64,000 bases of DNA from assembly GCF_000689255.1 (NCBI RefSeq), contig NZ_HG964446.1:1602484-1666483 (forward strand), given 5' to 3'. Positions 1 through 10,112 of this stretch are shown here, piece by piece. The stretch comes from Mycobacterium triplex (GTDB lineage Bacteria; Actinomycetota; Actinomycetes; Mycobacteriales; Mycobacteriaceae). The first letter of the stretch is position 1, and each line of letters begins with the position of its first letter. Below the pieces are notes generated by a model, which was not told the origin of the DNA, made no database searches, and worked only from the letters and a program-made list of their open reading frames with translations. The position numbers were made by a program, and so were the translations under genes.

Positions 1-3000
1 ACACGCTGGCCGACGACGGGCGTGACGCCGCGCTGGTGCGCGGCACCGTGCTGCCCGGTGCGTCCGAGGGTGCGGTGTGGGTGTTCTCCGGACATGGTTC
101 CCACTGGCCGCAGATGGGCCAGGAGTTGCTGGCCACCGAACCGGCGTTCGCCGCGGTGATCGATGCGATCGATCCGATCTTCGGCGCCGAACTGGGTTTC
201 TCGGCGCGCGAGGCGCTGACCTCCGGCGACCTCGGCGGCACCGACCAGGTGCAGGCGCTGACCTTCGCGATGCAGGTCGGCCTGGCCGCGGTGCTGCGCG
301 GGCGGGGGGTGCGGCCCGCAGCGGTGATCGGTCACTCCGTGGGCGAGGTCGCCGCGTGCGTGACCGCGGGTGTATTCGACCTGGCGCAGGGCGCCGCCGT
401 GGCGTGCTACCGCGCCCGCGGGTTCCGGACGGTGATGGGTGCGGGCGCGATGGCATTGGTGCCGCTGCCCTTCGCCGCTGCCCAGCAACGGCTCGGCGCG
501 CGCACCGACGTGGTGGCGGCCATCAGCGCGTCGCTGACCTCGACGGTGGTATCGGGCACCGCCGCGGCCGTCGACGAGGTGGCCGCCCGGTGGGGCGACG
601 AAGGCCTGATGGTCCGTCGCGTCAAGACCGACGTCGCGTTCCACAGCCCGGCGATGGACGCGCTCACCGCCGACCTGGCGCGGCTCACCGCCGCGTTGCC
701 CGAGCCGGCGCCGGCCCGGGTTCCGCTCTACACCACCGCGCTGGCCGACCCGCGGTCATCGGCGGTGCGCGGACCGGACTACTGGGTCGCCAATCTGCGC
801 GACCGGGTCCGGTTCGCCGAGGCGGTCTGCGCGGCGGCCGAGGACGGCCACCGGCTGTTCCTCGAGGTCTCGGCCCACCCGGTGGTATCGCACTCCATCG
901 CAGAAACGTTGCTGCACTTGGAGATTGACGAGCATGCGGCCGTCGGCGTGCTGCGCCGCGACCAACCGGCACGGCGTTGCGTCGCTGCCGCGGTCGCCGC
1001 CCTGCACTGCCACGGCGCGCCCGTCGGCGACGCCGGCACCCCCGCCGCGGGGTGGGCCCCCGATCTGCCGGGCACGCAGTGGCAGCACCGCGATTTCTGG
1101 CGCATCCCGAGCGCGCCGCCCGCGGGCCGCGGTGTACACGACGCCGACAGCCACACCCTGCTCGGCGGCCGACTCGAGGTCACCGGCACGGTGCCGGCGC
1201 GGGTCTGGGAGACCCGGCTGGACATGGCGACGCGGCCGTATCCCGGCAACCATCCCGTGCAGGGCACCGAGATCGTGCCGGCCGCGGTGCTGCTCAACAC
1301 CTTCCTGACGGCCGCGGGAACCGATGTGACCGAGGTACATCTGCGCACACCCGTCGCGCCGGGCCGCGCCCGCGATGTGCAGGTGGTGCTGCAGGATCAG
1401 GCGCTGGCGATCGCCACCCGACTGGTCGACGACGACGGCCCCGACGTCGGCGGCTGGCTGACGCACTGCACCGCGATCGCGGCCGCCACCGACGATCGCG
1501 AGGTGCCCGGGCTCGACGAGTCCGCGATCCGGGTCCGGTGCACCGAGCAGTTGGCGCCGAACACCGTGGTGGATCGGCTGGCCGCCCTCGGTGTCGCCGA
1601 GATGGGTTTCGGCTGGGAGGTGGTCGATCTCTGGGCCTGTGACGGCGAATTCCTCGCGCAGGTGCGTGCCGAACCGGACGGGTCGCACCCCTTGACGTGG
1701 GCCGGACTCATCGATGCCGCCACCTCGGTGGCATCCACGGTGTTCGACGGCGCGCCCCGGCTGCGCATGCCAGCTCGTATCGAACGGGTGAGAGTCCTTG
1801 GTACGCCTTCTGATTCGGTACTGCTGCACGTTCGCCGGCGCGACGAGGGCACCTGCACCGACGTCACCATCGCCACGCTCACCGGCAGGCCGCTGGTGGC
1901 GATCTCGGGAATGACGTTCGAGGAGCTGGAGAACACCGGCGGCGACGTGTCGCGAGTGGTGCACCGAATCGACTGGCATCCAACGCCGTTCGACGCCGAC
2001 GCGGTGCCGGGTGAAGTCGTGCTGGTCGGCGGTGATGCGGGAGTCCGCGCCTGGTGTGAACGCGACCTGACCGCGGCCGGCGTCGCCTATGAAGTCTGCG
2101 CGACGCCCGCTGACCTCCCCGCCGAGCTGGACTCCGACGCCGTCGTACTGGTGTTGCCCCGCGCCGAGGACAGTCCGGTCGAAGCCGTGGGGACCGTGCT
2201 GAAGACCCTCAAATCGCTTCTACACAACGGCATCTCACCGCGGCTGTGGACCTTGACCCAGGGTGTGCACGAGGGCACCGATGTGAGCCGCTCGCCGCTG
2301 TGGGGCCTGTCGAGGGTGGCCGCCGCCGAACATCCCACACTGTGGGGCGGGGTGCTCGATCTGGCCGAGGACCGACTTCCGCTGTGCGCGCTGGCCACGC
2401 TCTACGGCCACGCCGTGGTGGTGGTTCGCGACGGTGTCGCGCGGATTGCGAAGCTGGCCAACGTCATCGACGCAACCGGGCCGACGATGGAATGCACGCC
2501 GGCCGGCACGTACCTGGTTACCGGCGGGACCGGCGTGCTCGGCCTGCGCATCGCCGAACGGTTGGCCGATCTGGGTGCGCGCCGCGTGGTGCTGCTGTCC
2601 CGGTCCGGTCTCCCGGAACGCTCGGCGTGGGCCGCCGCGGACAACCAGAGCCAGGTTCGCGCGGTGTGCGCGCTCGAGGAGCGCGGCGTCTGGGTGCACT
2701 CGGTCGCCTTGGACATCGCCGCGCCCGGCGCCGTCGACGAACTGCGCTCGGTGCTGGCCGACTTGCCGCCGGTGCGTGGCGTAATCCACGCCGCGGGCGT
2801 GGAAGCCGGTGTGTTCCTTGCGAATACCACGATCGACGAGATCGCGACCACCATGCATCCGAAGGTTGACGGAGCACTCGCGCTGCACGAGATGTTTGCG
2901 CCCGGCGAGCTGGACTGGATGGTGCTGTATTCCTCCTGCGGCTACCTGGCCGGCTTCCCCGGACAGGGTGCCTACGCCTGCGGCAACGCCTTCCTGGACG

Positions 3001-3602
3001 CGCTGGCCCGGCACCGGCGCGGGCTGGGCGACGTCACGACCAGTGTGGCCTGGACAGCGTGGCGCGGCCTGGGTATGGGCTCGGACTCCGGATACATTGC
3101 CGCGCAACTGGATGCCCTGGGCATGGACACCATCGCTGCGGACGACGCACTGCGTGCCCTGGACGTCGCGATGCGGTCGCAGGAGGCCAACCCGGTGGTG
3201 CTGCCGGTGCTCCCGGACGCCACGTCGGTGCCGATCCTGGCCGACATCGCTGCGGCCGTCGCCGCGGATTCGGCGGTGCAGAACCAGGATTTCACCGCGG
3301 TGGGCCCCGGCGACATGGACACCGAAGAATGGGTGACCCAGCAGGTCCTCACGGCGGTGGCCGCCGAACTCGGCCTGCCCGTCGACAGCGTCGACACCAG
3401 GATGCCGTTGGTCGAAATCGGCGTGGACTCGATCATGACGGTCGCGTTGCGGCGCCAGCTCGAGAAGCAGACCGGGCTGGCATTGCCACCGACACTGCTG
3501 TGGGAGCACCCCACAGCGGCCGCGGTGACGGCGCGCATCGTCGAGCTACTGGACAGCGAGATCGCCTCTGCGGCAACAGAAGACGGCGCGCCCGTGGTGT
3601 AG
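1..3602 (+). CDS. Type I polyketide synthase, 3' part (AT-DH-KR-ACP), possibly iterative MSAS-type
   Basis: The reading frame is open from base 3 with no start codon, so the N-terminal ketosynthase lies outside the window; about 1199 residues are visible. Numbered from the GTG at 36, the acyltransferase carries GHSVGEVAA near residue 98 and an AFHS specificity motif of the kind seen in malonyl-CoA ATs. The dehydratase region has HPVQGTEIVP (HxxxGxxxxP) near residue 406. The ketoreductase has TGGTGVLGL near 826 and a later SSCG...GAYACGN active-site region. The ACP has GVDSIM with its phosphopantetheine serine near residue 1132. No enoylreductase or thioesterase is seen. The DAATSVAS stretch after the DH resembles bacterial 6-methylsalicylate synthases from memory; that assignment is inference. 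It ends convergently 6 nt before the GH65 gene. A mycobacterial lipid PKS is the alternative. Confidence 0.9.
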   Translation, partial: TLADDGRDAALVRGTVLPGASEGAVWVFSGHGSHWPQMGQELLATEPAFAAVIDAIDPIFGAELGFSAREALTSGDLGGTDQVQALTFAMQVGLAAVLRGRGVRPAAVIGHSVGEVAACVTAGVFDLAQGAAVACYRARGFRTVMGAGAMALVPLPFAAAQQRLGARTDVVAAISASLTSTVVSGTAAAVDEVAARWGDEGLMVRRVKTDVAFHSPAMDALTADLARLTAALPEPAPARVPLYTTALADPRSSAVRGPDYWVANLRDRVRFAEAVCAAAEDGHRLFLEVSAHPVVSHSIAETLLHLEIDEHAAVGVLRRDQPARRCVAAAVAALHCHGAPVGDAGTPAAGWAPDLPGTQWQHRDFWRIPSAPPAGRGVHDADSHTLLGGRLEVTGTVPARVWETRLDMATRPYPGNHPVQGTEIVPAAVLLNTFLTAAGTDVTEVHLRTPVAPGRARDVQVVLQDQALAIATRLVDDDGPDVGGWLTHCTAIAAATDDREVPGLDESAIRVRCTEQLAPNTVVDRLAALGVAEMGFGWEVVDLWACDGEFLAQVRAEPDGSHPLTWAGLIDAATSVASTVFDGAPRLRMPARIERVRVLGTPSDSVLLHVRRRDEGTCTDVTIATLTGRPLVAISGMTFEELENTGGDVSRVVHRIDWHPTPFDADAVPGEVVLVGGDAGVRAWCERDLTAAGVAYEVCATPADLPAELDSDAVVLVLPRAEDSPVEAVGTVLKTLKSLLHNGISPRLWTLTQGVHEGTDVSRSPLWGLSRVAAAEHPTLWGGVLDLAEDRLPLCALATLYGHAVVVVRDGVARIAKLANVIDATGPTMECTPAGTYLVTGGTGVLGLRIAERLADLGARRVVLLSRSGLPERSAWAAADNQSQVRAVCALEERGVWVHSVALDIAAPGAVDELRSVLADLPPVRGVIHAAGVEAGVFLANTTIDEIATTMHPKVDGALALHEMFAPGELDWMVLYSSCGYLAGFPGQGAYACGNAFLDALARHRRGLGDVTTSVAWTAWRGLGMGSDSGYIAAQLDALGMDTIAADDALRALDVAMRSQEANPVVLPVLPDATSVPILADIAAAVAADSAVQNQDFTAVGPGDMDTEEWVTQQVLTAVAAELGLPVDSVDTRMPLVEIGVDSIMTVALRRQLEKQTGLALPPTLLWEHPTAAAVTARIVELLDSEIASAATEDGAPVV

Positions 3603-3608
3603 CCGCGG

Positions 3609-5987
3609 TCAGTGACCGCCACCGAGCTGGTGGGCCTGGGCGCGCCGGTGGGTGGGCTCGCAGCCGGGCGGCTGTGGCGGCGGCGGCAGCAGTGCCTTGC
3701 GCTGACGGACCGCGATGGTCTTCGGCGAGTCCGTCTTGAGCAGGAGTTCCTCGCCGGCGTGCCGGATGGTCAGCTCACCGGTGTCTCCGTCGCTCAGCGT
3801 GTAGGTGACGTCGGTGTGGTTGGCGTCGACCATCAGCCGGAAGGCGCGCCACCGCACCCGGAATCGCAGCCGGGTGATGCCGTCGGGCAGGGCGGGATCG
3901 ATGTCGAGGATGCCCTCGTCGTCGCGCAGGCCGCCGAAGCCCGCGACGATCGCCATCCAGGCGCCGGCCAACGATGCCATGTGCAACCCGTCGCGGGTGT
4001 TCTGGTGCAGATCGCGCAGATCGATCAGCGCGGCCTCGTAGGCGTAGTCGTGCGCGAGCTCCAAATGTCCGACCTCGGCGCACATCACGGCCTGACAGCA
4101 CGCCGACAGCGACGAGTCGCGCACCGTGCGCCGCTCGTAGTAGTCGACGTTGCGGGCCTTTTGTTCCGGCGTGAACGCGTGGCTCTGCCACTGCATGGCC
4201 AGCACCAGGTCGGCCTGCTTGACCACCTGCGCCGGGTACAGCCGCACATACGGCTCGTGCAGCAGCAGGGGGTACTTGTGCCGGTTCTCGAAGTCCCACT
4301 CGGCGAACTTGGTGAAGCCTTCGCACTGCTGGTGGACGCCCAGCTCCTCGTCGTAGGGGATGTTGACGGCATCGGCCGCGTCGCGCCAGGAGGCCATCTC
4401 CTCGTGCGTGACGCCCAGCTCCTCGGCCGCCTCGGGGTGACGGTTGCAGGCGTCGGCGGCGACGACCAGGTTGTGCGCGGCCATCAGATTGGTGAAGACG
4501 TTGTCGCGCACGATCGCCGTGTATTCGTCGGGGCCCGTGACACCCTCGAGGTGCCAGACGCCGTGCCGGTCATGGTGTCCGAGCGACATCCACAGCCGGG
4601 CCGTCTCGATCAGCACCTGCAGGCCGCAGTCGGCCTCCAGCGACTGGTCGCCGGTGACGACGCGGTAGCGCTCGAAGGCCATCGCGATATCGGCGTTGAT
4701 GTGAAAGGCCGCGGTGCCGGCCGGCCAGTAGCCCGAGCACTCCTGGCCGCGGATGGTCCGCCACGGAAAGCTCACACCCTGCAGGCCGAGTTCCTTCGCC
4801 CGGTCTCGGGCCATGTCCATCGTCGACGCCCGCCAGCGCAGCGAGTCGGCGACCGCGTGCGGCAGCGTGTAGGTCAGCACCGGAAGCACGAAACCCTCGG
4901 TGTCCCAGAAGGCATGGCCGTCGTAGCCCGTTCCGGTCAGGCCCTTGCTGGGGATGGCGCGGCGCTCGGCCCGGGCGCTGGCCTGCACCAGGTGAAACAG
5001 CCCGAACCGCACCGCCTGCTGGGATTCCGAGTCGCCCTCGACCTCGACGTCCGCGTTGTTCCAGAAGTCGTCGAGGAACTCCCGCTGGGCTTTCAACAGC
5101 CCGTCCCATCCGCTGTAGCGGGCGCTGTGCAGCGCGGCGGCGACCTGGTCGCGCAGCGCGGGCCGGGAGCGCTGGCTGGACCAGCCGTACGCGAGATACT
5201 TGACGATGCGCAGCTTCTGGCCGGGGCGCAGCCCGCAGATCACGGTGGTGCGCGCCAGGTCGGGACTCGCGTCGTTGGTGACCTCGACGCGCCCGGGAAC
5301 CTCGACGATGTGATCCATTCCCGCGGCCATCATCAACTGACTGGCCCGGGTCCGGTGCATCAGCAGCGCACCGCAGTCGGTCTCGTCATGTTCGACGGCC
5401 TCCAGCGGATTTTCCAGGATGGCCGCCACCCGGGGGTCGGCCGACGTCGTCGGCTGGTCCTCGTTGGTGACCAGCTCGGACTGCACGGTGACGCGGACGA
5501 ATTCGTTGACCGCCTCGACGCAGTACTCGATGGCGGCGACACTGCGGTGGGCCAGCGACACCAGCCGGGTGGAAGTCACCTTGACTTCCTTGCCCACCGG
5601 CGAACGCCAGTGCGCGTTACGGGTCAGCGTGCCCGCTCTCAGGTCGAGGACGCGTTCGTGGGACACGAGTTCGCCGTACCGGACGTCGAAGGGCTCGTCC
5701 TCGACGAACAGGCGGATGATCTTGCCGTTGGTCACGTCGACGACGGTCTGACCCGCCTCCGGATACCCGTAGCCGGCCTCGGCGTAGGGCAGCGGCCGGA
5801 TCTCGTAGAAGGAGTTCAAATACGTGCCCGGCAGGCCGTACGGTTCGCCCTCGTCGAGGTTGCCGCGCAGCCCGATGTGCCCGTTGGACAAGGCGAACAA
5901 CGATTCGGACTGGGCTATCAGGTTCAGGTCGAGGCGCGTCTCGCGGACCACCCACGGCTCGACCGGGAAGGCCTCCTGGGTGATCAT
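3609..5987 (-). CDS. Glycoside hydrolase family 65 protein (maltose/trehalose/kojibiose phosphorylase-like)
   Basis: This 792-residue protein is a homologue of M. tuberculosis Rv3401. It has the GH65 layout: an N-terminal beta-sandwich (about residues 1-270), a linker, an (alpha/alpha)6 barrel and a C-terminal beta domain. The family signature GVTGPDEYT contains the expected catalytic acid, Glu488. GH65 enzymes phosphorolyse or hydrolyse alpha-glucosides such as maltose or trehalose, and a phosphorylase would release beta-glucose-1-phosphate. The gene directly upstream encodes a beta-phosphoglucomutase-like protein that would convert this product, and the two overlap by 4 nt (ATGA), so coupled translation and a shared pathway are likely. 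The ATG start is fixed by that overlap. The exact substrate cannot be read from the sequence. Confidence 0.93.
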   Translation of the reverse strand: MITQEAFPVEPWVVRETRLDLNLIAQSESLFALSNGHIGLRGNLDEGEPYGLPGTYLNSFYEIRPLPYAEAGYGYPEAGQTVVDVTNGKIIRLFVEDEPFDVRYGELVSHERVLDLRAGTLTRNAHWRSPVGKEVKVTSTRLVSLAHRSVAAIEYCVEAVNEFVRVTVQSELVTNEDQPTTSADPRVAAILENPLEAVEHDETDCGALLMHRTRASQLMMAAGMDHIVEVPGRVEVTNDASPDLARTTVICGLRPGQKLRIVKYLAYGWSSQRSRPALRDQVAAALHSARYSGWDGLLKAQREFLDDFWNNADVEVEGDSESQQAVRFGLFHLVQASARAERRAIPSKGLTGTGYDGHAFWDTEGFVLPVLTYTLPHAVADSLRWRASTMDMARDRAKELGLQGVSFPWRTIRGQECSGYWPAGTAAFHINADIAMAFERYRVVTGDQSLEADCGLQVLIETARLWMSLGHHDRHGVWHLEGVTGPDEYTAIVRDNVFTNLMAAHNLVVAADACNRHPEAAEELGVTHEEMASWRDAADAVNIPYDEELGVHQQCEGFTKFAEWDFENRHKYPLLLHEPYVRLYPAQVVKQADLVLAMQWQSHAFTPEQKARNVDYYERRTVRDSSLSACCQAVMCAEVGHLELAHDYAYEAALIDLRDLHQNTRDGLHMASLAGAWMAIVAGFGGLRDDEGILDIDPALPDGITRLRFRVRWRAFRLMVDANHTDVTYTLSDGDTGELTIRHAGEELLLKTDSPKTIAVRQRKALLPPPPQPPGCEPTHRRAQAHQLGGGH

Positions 5988-6724
5988 GCGTGCAGCAATT
6001 CTGCGAGGTCGGTCACCACGACATCGGCGCCGTTATTACGCAGATCTTCGGCCTGGCCCACTCGGTCGACACCCACCACGTAGCCGAAGTTACCGGCACG
6101 GCCGGCCGCGACACCCGACAGGGCGTCCTCGAACACGGCGGCCGCGTCGGGGGCGACGTCGAGCAACTGCGCGCCCCGCAGATAGGAATCGGGCGCGGGC
6201 TTGCCCTTGATGTGTTCCTCGCGCAGCGTCACCCCGTCCACCCGGTGCTGGACGAACCGCTGAAGCCCGGTGATCTCGAGCACCTCGCGGGTGTTGGCGC
6301 TCGACGACACGACGGCGATGCCCAGCCCGGCGGCCGAGGCCGCCTCCAGGTAGCGCCGCGACCCGTCGAACACCTCGACGCCGTCGCGGTCCAGCACCTT
6401 TTGGAACATGTCGTTCTTGCGGTTGCCCAGGCCGTAAACGGTTTCGGCGTCGCTGGAGTCGTCGTGGTCGCCGTCGGGCAGTTCGATTCCCCGGCTCTGC
6501 AGAAACGACCGGACCCCGTCTTCGCGCTTCTTGCCGTCGACGTAGGTCCGGTAGTCCGCGGCGGCGTCGAACGGCACGAACTTCTCCCCGGTGCGCTCGG
6601 CTCGCTGGGACAGGTACGCGTCGAACATGGCCTTCCAGGCCTTGGTATGCACGCTTGCGGTGTCGGTGAGCACGCCGTCGAGGTCGAACAGGCAGGCACG
6701 CACCTTCTCTGGCAGACCCAGCAC
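5984..6724 (-). CDS. Beta-phosphoglucomutase-like HAD hydrolase
   Basis: A 246-residue HAD-superfamily protein matching M. tuberculosis Rv3400. Motif I is FDLDGVLTD, with nucleophile Asp14 and acid/base Asp16. A helical cap domain follows (about residues 20-110), then a VVSSSANT motif II and a [12 protein letters not shown] motif IV typical of beta-PGM enzymes. It should interconvert beta-glucose-1-phosphate and glucose-6-phosphate in the cytoplasm, downstream of the GH65 phosphorylase with which it overlaps by 4 nt. The start is a GTG preceded by a GAGGATCC stretch that can serve as ribosome binding site. It follows the alpha/beta hydrolase gene after a 71-nt gap on the same strand, so it may be read from the upstream MFS promoter or from its own. 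Confidence 0.92.
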   Translation of the reverse strand: MLGLPEKVRACLFDLDGVLTDTASVHTKAWKAMFDAYLSQRAERTGEKFVPFDAAADYRTYVDGKKREDGVRSFLQSRGIELPDGDHDDSSDAETVYGLGNRKNDMFQKVLDRDGVEVFDGSRRYLEAASAAGLGIAVVSSSANTREVLEITGLQRFVQHRVDGVTLREEHIKGKPAPDSYLRGAQLLDVAPDAAAVFEDALSGVAAGRAGNFGYVVGVDRVGQAEDLRNNGADVVVTDLAELLHA

Positions 6725-6795
6725 GAAGGATCCTCACTGTCGGAGTAGTTGGGCGATACCACTCCACCATGCTTGCGGTTGGGCCGCCAGCGAAC

Positions 6796-7677
6796 TCACA
6801 TTCTTGCCCCGCGCGCGACGATGCGGACCATCTCGGTGGGGCGTTCCAGCGCGGAGAAGTGACCGACGCCGGGCAGCGTGATGGTCTCGGCCGACAGCGC
6901 GCGGGCGACGTGCTCGCGTTCGGCCGGTCGCGACCAATCGTGTTCGGAGTACACCAGCGTGACGGGAACGCTCACCCGCGGGTAACTGCTTCGCGCGTTC
7001 CTGAAGCCGCTCAGGTTACGCATGATGGCGCGGTTGACCCTCGGATAGCCGGCTCGACGGCCGCTGCGCCGCAGCTCGCGGAGAAAGCCCGGGGGCAGCG
7101 CACCGCGGTCGGTGAAGCCGCCGCGCAGCACGCCGCCCAGGATCAGTCGATTCTCCAGGCGGGCGAAGATCGGTCCGATACCGGGGGCTCGGACGGATGT
7201 TCCGATCAGCCGGGCGAACCAGTTGCCGCGTTCGAGCCCGCTCGGGTAGTCGTAGGCGTTGAACGCGATCACCGTGCTGACGCGGTCGGCCACGTCGATG
7301 GATGCCAGCAACGACAGGGCCGCGCCCATCGATTCGCCGGCCAGCGTGACGTCGCGCAGATCAAGGGTCCTGACGAATTCGACGACGGCGCTGCGTAGTT
7401 CGGCCGCACCGTATCGTGCGCCGGGGACGATGTCGGACCAGCCCATGCCGGGCAGATCCGGCGCGTAGACGGTGAAGTCATCCCACAGCCCGGGAATGAC
7501 GCGCTGGAAGTAGTCCAGCTGGGTGCGGACCGTGTGCAGCAAGACCAGGGGCGGCCCGGTTCCCGCGGTGAAGTACCGCAACCGCGAACCGTCGGAGCGG
7601 GCCGCAAACCTGACTTCGCCGCGTCCGGCGGTCCACGTCGTCGTGTACTGCTGATCCGGAATCTCGTTGCTGTTCAC
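6796..7677 (-). CDS. Alpha/beta hydrolase
   Basis: This 293-residue protein has a complete alpha/beta-hydrolase triad: Ser116 in the nucleophile elbow GESMG, Asp247 in YSEHDWSRP and His273 in GVGHFSALERP. The oxyanion region LVLLHTVRTQ precedes it. There is no signal peptide, so it is probably cytoplasmic. It starts with GTG and overlaps the stop of the upstream methyltransferase by 4 nt (GTGA), as the methyltransferase does with the MFS gene. The three therefore form a tight MFS-methyltransferase-hydrolase operon opposite an HxlR regulator. The substrate is unknown. Esterase, epoxide hydrolase or lactonase activities all fit the fold. Confidence 0.88.
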   Translation of the reverse strand: MNSNEIPDQQYTTTWTAGRGEVRFAARSDGSRLRYFTAGTGPPLVLLHTVRTQLDYFQRVIPGLWDDFTVYAPDLPGMGWSDIVPGARYGAAELRSAVVEFVRTLDLRDVTLAGESMGAALSLLASIDVADRVSTVIAFNAYDYPSGLERGNWFARLIGTSVRAPGIGPIFARLENRLILGGVLRGGFTDRGALPPGFLRELRRSGRRAGYPRVNRAIMRNLSGFRNARSSYPRVSVPVTLVYSEHDWSRPAEREHVARALSAETITLPGVGHFSALERPTEMVRIVARGARM

Positions 7678-8495
7678 GGTATTTCACCTGCTCCGACCGC
7701 TCGCGCGACTGCCTGGATGACCCGCAGCCGTCCATCCGACAATGCGGCGGTCAGGTTTTCGGCCTTGCGGGCGAAGTCGGCCACGAAGGCGTGCAGACCC
7801 AACGTGCTGGCGGGCTGGGCCAGCAGGGCCTGCATGATCGCGCCCGCCTGGTCGGTGAGATCGTTCCAGTGTTCGACGGCGAATCCGGACGCCTCGATGA
7901 CCTCGCGCAGGTCGTCGGGGGTCACCAGATGGCTGTGTGCGGGTTGATCGGCCCACGGCAGCGGATAGCAGAGTTCACGGCCGTCGCCACTAGTGATGTC
8001 CCACAAGGCAAGACGGCCCCCGTTGACCAGCACCCGGCGTGCTTCGGAGTACAGCCGCGCCTTGTCGGCCACATTCATCTGGACATGCTGGCTGATCGCG
8101 ACGTCGAAGCCGGCGTCGGCGAAGGGCAGCGCGGTGACGTCGCCCTGGTGCACCGATATCCGGTCATCCAGGCCGACGAGTCGATTGAGCCAGCGGTGTG
8201 TGTCGCAGTATTCGGCGGTGAGGTCGACGGCGGTGACGGTGCAGCCAAACCGGTCGGCGACATAGCGCGCGGTGCCGCCGACACCGCTGCCCGCGTCGAG
8301 CACCGCACTCGCACTGGTGATCCCGGCGGCGTCGACCAGTTGGGCGGTCGCGATGCGGCCCATGGTGTGGAAGTCCTCCAGCAGGCCCAGGTCGGCGGGG
8401 ACCAGCTGGGTGAGGTCCTTTCCGGCGGCGCGCAGCGCCTGCTCGATGTTGGCCTGCGACAGGCCGGTCGAATACTGAGTTCCGTTCTGAGTCAT
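7674..8495 (-). CDS. Class I SAM-dependent methyltransferase
   Basis: A 273-residue protein with the class I motif VLDAGSGVGG at residues 65-74, an acidic residue ending strand beta2 (AVDLT) and a later VNGGRLALWDI strand. The general layout, with FHTMGRIAT just before the core, resembles small-molecule N-, C- or O-methyltransferases of the UbiE/type 11 group. The start chosen is ATG at 8495, because it overlaps the MFS stop by 4 nt. An upstream extension of 30 Arg/Gly/Pro-rich residues is possible but lies inside the MFS gene. It belongs to an operon with an exporter and a hydrolase, which suggests modification of a small molecule that is then exported. The substrate is unknown. Confidence 0.87.
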   Translation of the reverse strand: MTQNGTQYSTGLSQANIEQALRAAGKDLTQLVPADLGLLEDFHTMGRIATAQLVDAAGITSASAVLDAGSGVGGTARYVADRFGCTVTAVDLTAEYCDTHRWLNRLVGLDDRISVHQGDVTALPFADAGFDVAISQHVQMNVADKARLYSEARRVLVNGGRLALWDITSGDGRELCYPLPWADQPAHSHLVTPDDLREVIEASGFAVEHWNDLTDQAGAIMQALLAQPASTLGLHAFVADFARKAENLTAALSDGRLRVIQAVARAVGAGEIP

Positions 8496-10033
8496 GCCCC
8501 TTGCCTTTCCAATTGGCGGACCGATTCGCGTGCCGGGAGGAGCACCGCGACGACGATCGCTGCTGCCAGTGCGATCCCCGCGCACACCAGCGAGCCCACT
8601 TGCAGGCCGTCCAAGAACGCGCGGTTGACGGCTTCGCGTACCGGGCCCGTGTGCTGCGCGGGAAGCTGTTCGATTACCGTGTGCGCCACTGCCATTGAGT
8701 TACGCATCGCCGCGGTGAGGTCGGCCGGCAATGCGGCCAGAGCGGGCGCGGAGCCAAGGTGTGCGGAGTAGACCGAGGCGAAGACGCTGCCCACGATGGC
8801 CACCCCCAGGGTGCCGCCGAGCTCACGCGTGGTGTCGTTGACGGCCGAGCCGATCCCCGCCTTGTCCGCGGAAAGCGAACCCATGATCGCCTCGGTGGCC
8901 GGCGAAAACGTCAGTCCGAGGCCGCCGCCGAGCAGCAGCATCTGCGCGGCGATCTCGGCGTAGCTCGTCGCCGCGTCGGCGGTGGATGCCCAGGCCAGGC
9001 CGGCCGCGAACACGGCCAGCCCGCCGGCGACGACGGCGGTGGTCCCGATCCACTCCACCAGCCGCGGCCCCACGACGCTGGCCGCCGCGATCGAGATGGC
9101 GACCGGCAGCAGGCGGACGCCGCTCTGAAACGCGCTGTACTCCTTGATGAATTGGAAGTACTGCGTGATGACGAAGATGAAACCGAACAAGGTCAGAAAG
9201 CCCGCGGTCACCGCGAGGCTGCCGCCGGAGAACCGGCGGTTGGAGAACACCGTGACGTCCAGCATGGGATGGGTGCTGCGCCGCTCGACGAGGGCGAACC
9301 CGGCGAGAAGGGCGGCGGCCGTGGTGAATCCGACGGTGGCGCGGGTGCTGGTCCAGCCCCACGAGGGCGCCTCGATGACGGTGTAGACCAGCGCGGTGAC
9401 GCCGGCCGCCGACAGGACCAACCCCGGCACGTCGACGCGCGGCGCCGCGGGGTCGCGGGAGGTGGGCACGAACAAGACGCCACCGACGATGGCCACGATC
9501 GCGATCGGAATGTTCACCATGAAGATGGCTCCCCACCAGAAATGCTCGAGCAGCCAGCCGCCGCTGATCGGCCCGACGGCCACCCCGACACCGACCATCG
9601 CCGCCCACAGCCCGATCGCCTTGGCGCGGGGGACCGGGTCGGTGAAGATGTTGGTGATCAGGCCCAGTGTGGTCGGGAAGATCACCGCCGCCCCCACCCC
9701 CATGGCTGCACGCGCCGCGATCAACTGATCCGCGGAATTCGCTTGCGCGGCAAGGCCTGACGTGATCGCAAAGAGTGCAAGGCCGGCATTGAGCCAGGCT
9801 CGCCTGCCGTAGCGGTCGCTGAAGCTGCCGGCCGACAGCAGGAGTCCGGACATGACCAGGGTGTACGCGTCGACGATCCATTGCAGCTGCGAGGTGTCGG
9901 CATCGAGTTCGCGCGACAGCGTGGGCAGGGCGACGTTGACGATGGTGGCGTCGACGCTGATGACGAAGACGCCGAGGCAGATGACGGTAAGCGCGGCGAA
10001 CGGGTGATTTCGGAACACGGGGCTGGTACGCAC
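8492..10033 (-). CDS. MFS drug-resistance transporter, DHA2 (EmrB/QacA) family
   Basis: A 513-residue membrane protein with about 14 hydrophobic segments. It has the DHA2 hallmarks DATIVNVALPTL in the first membrane helix, the DRYGRR motif A after helix 2, and a GxxxGPxxGG-type motif C (GVAVGPISGGW). It is expected to export a hydrophobic or cationic compound in exchange for protons. The GTG at 10033 is preferred over further upstream TTG codons because a good promoter ends 7 nt before it, implying a leaderless mRNA. It is the first gene of a three- to five-gene minus-strand operon and is divergent from an HxlR regulator, a classical arrangement for an inducible efflux pump. Confidence 0.92.
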   Translation of the reverse strand: MRTSPVFRNHPFAALTVICLGVFVISVDATIVNVALPTLSRELDADTSQLQWIVDAYTLVMSGLLLSAGSFSDRYGRRAWLNAGLALFAITSGLAAQANSADQLIAARAAMGVGAAVIFPTTLGLITNIFTDPVPRAKAIGLWAAMVGVGVAVGPISGGWLLEHFWWGAIFMVNIPIAIVAIVGGVLFVPTSRDPAAPRVDVPGLVLSAAGVTALVYTVIEAPSWGWTSTRATVGFTTAAALLAGFALVERRSTHPMLDVTVFSNRRFSGGSLAVTAGFLTLFGFIFVITQYFQFIKEYSAFQSGVRLLPVAISIAAASVVGPRLVEWIGTTAVVAGGLAVFAAGLAWASTADAATSYAEIAAQMLLLGGGLGLTFSPATEAIMGSLSADKAGIGSAVNDTTRELGGTLGVAIVGSVFASVYSAHLGSAPALAALPADLTAAMRNSMAVAHTVIEQLPAQHTGPVREAVNRAFLDGLQVGSLVCAGIALAAAIVVAVLLPARESVRQLERQGA

Positions 10034-10040
10034 AGACAAG

Positions 10041-10069
10041 ACAGTAAATCTTCTAGACAAATAAATCAA
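10041..10069 (-). promoter_or_regulatory. Promoter of the MFS operon with candidate HxlR operator
   Basis: On the minus strand a TTGATT box (10064-10069) is followed after 17 nt by TACTGT (10041-10046), then 7 nt to the GTG at 10033, giving a leaderless transcript. The stretch is AT-rich in a GC-rich setting. An imperfect dyad centred on TCTAGA (10052-10057) lies between the two boxes and could be the operator of the divergent HxlR protein. The promoter is read directly; the operator is inferred. Confidence 0.6.
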
Positions 10070-10100
10070 GCATCAGATGGAAAAAGATGTCCGCCGCTGG

Positions 10101-10106
10101 TAAGGT
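10101..10106 (+). promoter_or_regulatory. -10 box of the HxlR gene (leaderless)
   Basis: TAAGGT fits the mycobacterial TANNNT -10 element and ends 6 nt before the GTG at 10113. The transcript probably begins at the start codon. Confidence 0.5.
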
Positions 10107-10112
10107 GGGGTG

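Noticed and set aside
3612..6083. Long plus-strand open frame opposite the GH65 gene
   Set aside because: Its translation is Gly/Arg/Val/His-rich without domains, while the minus strand encodes a complete GH65 enzyme with its catalytic Glu.
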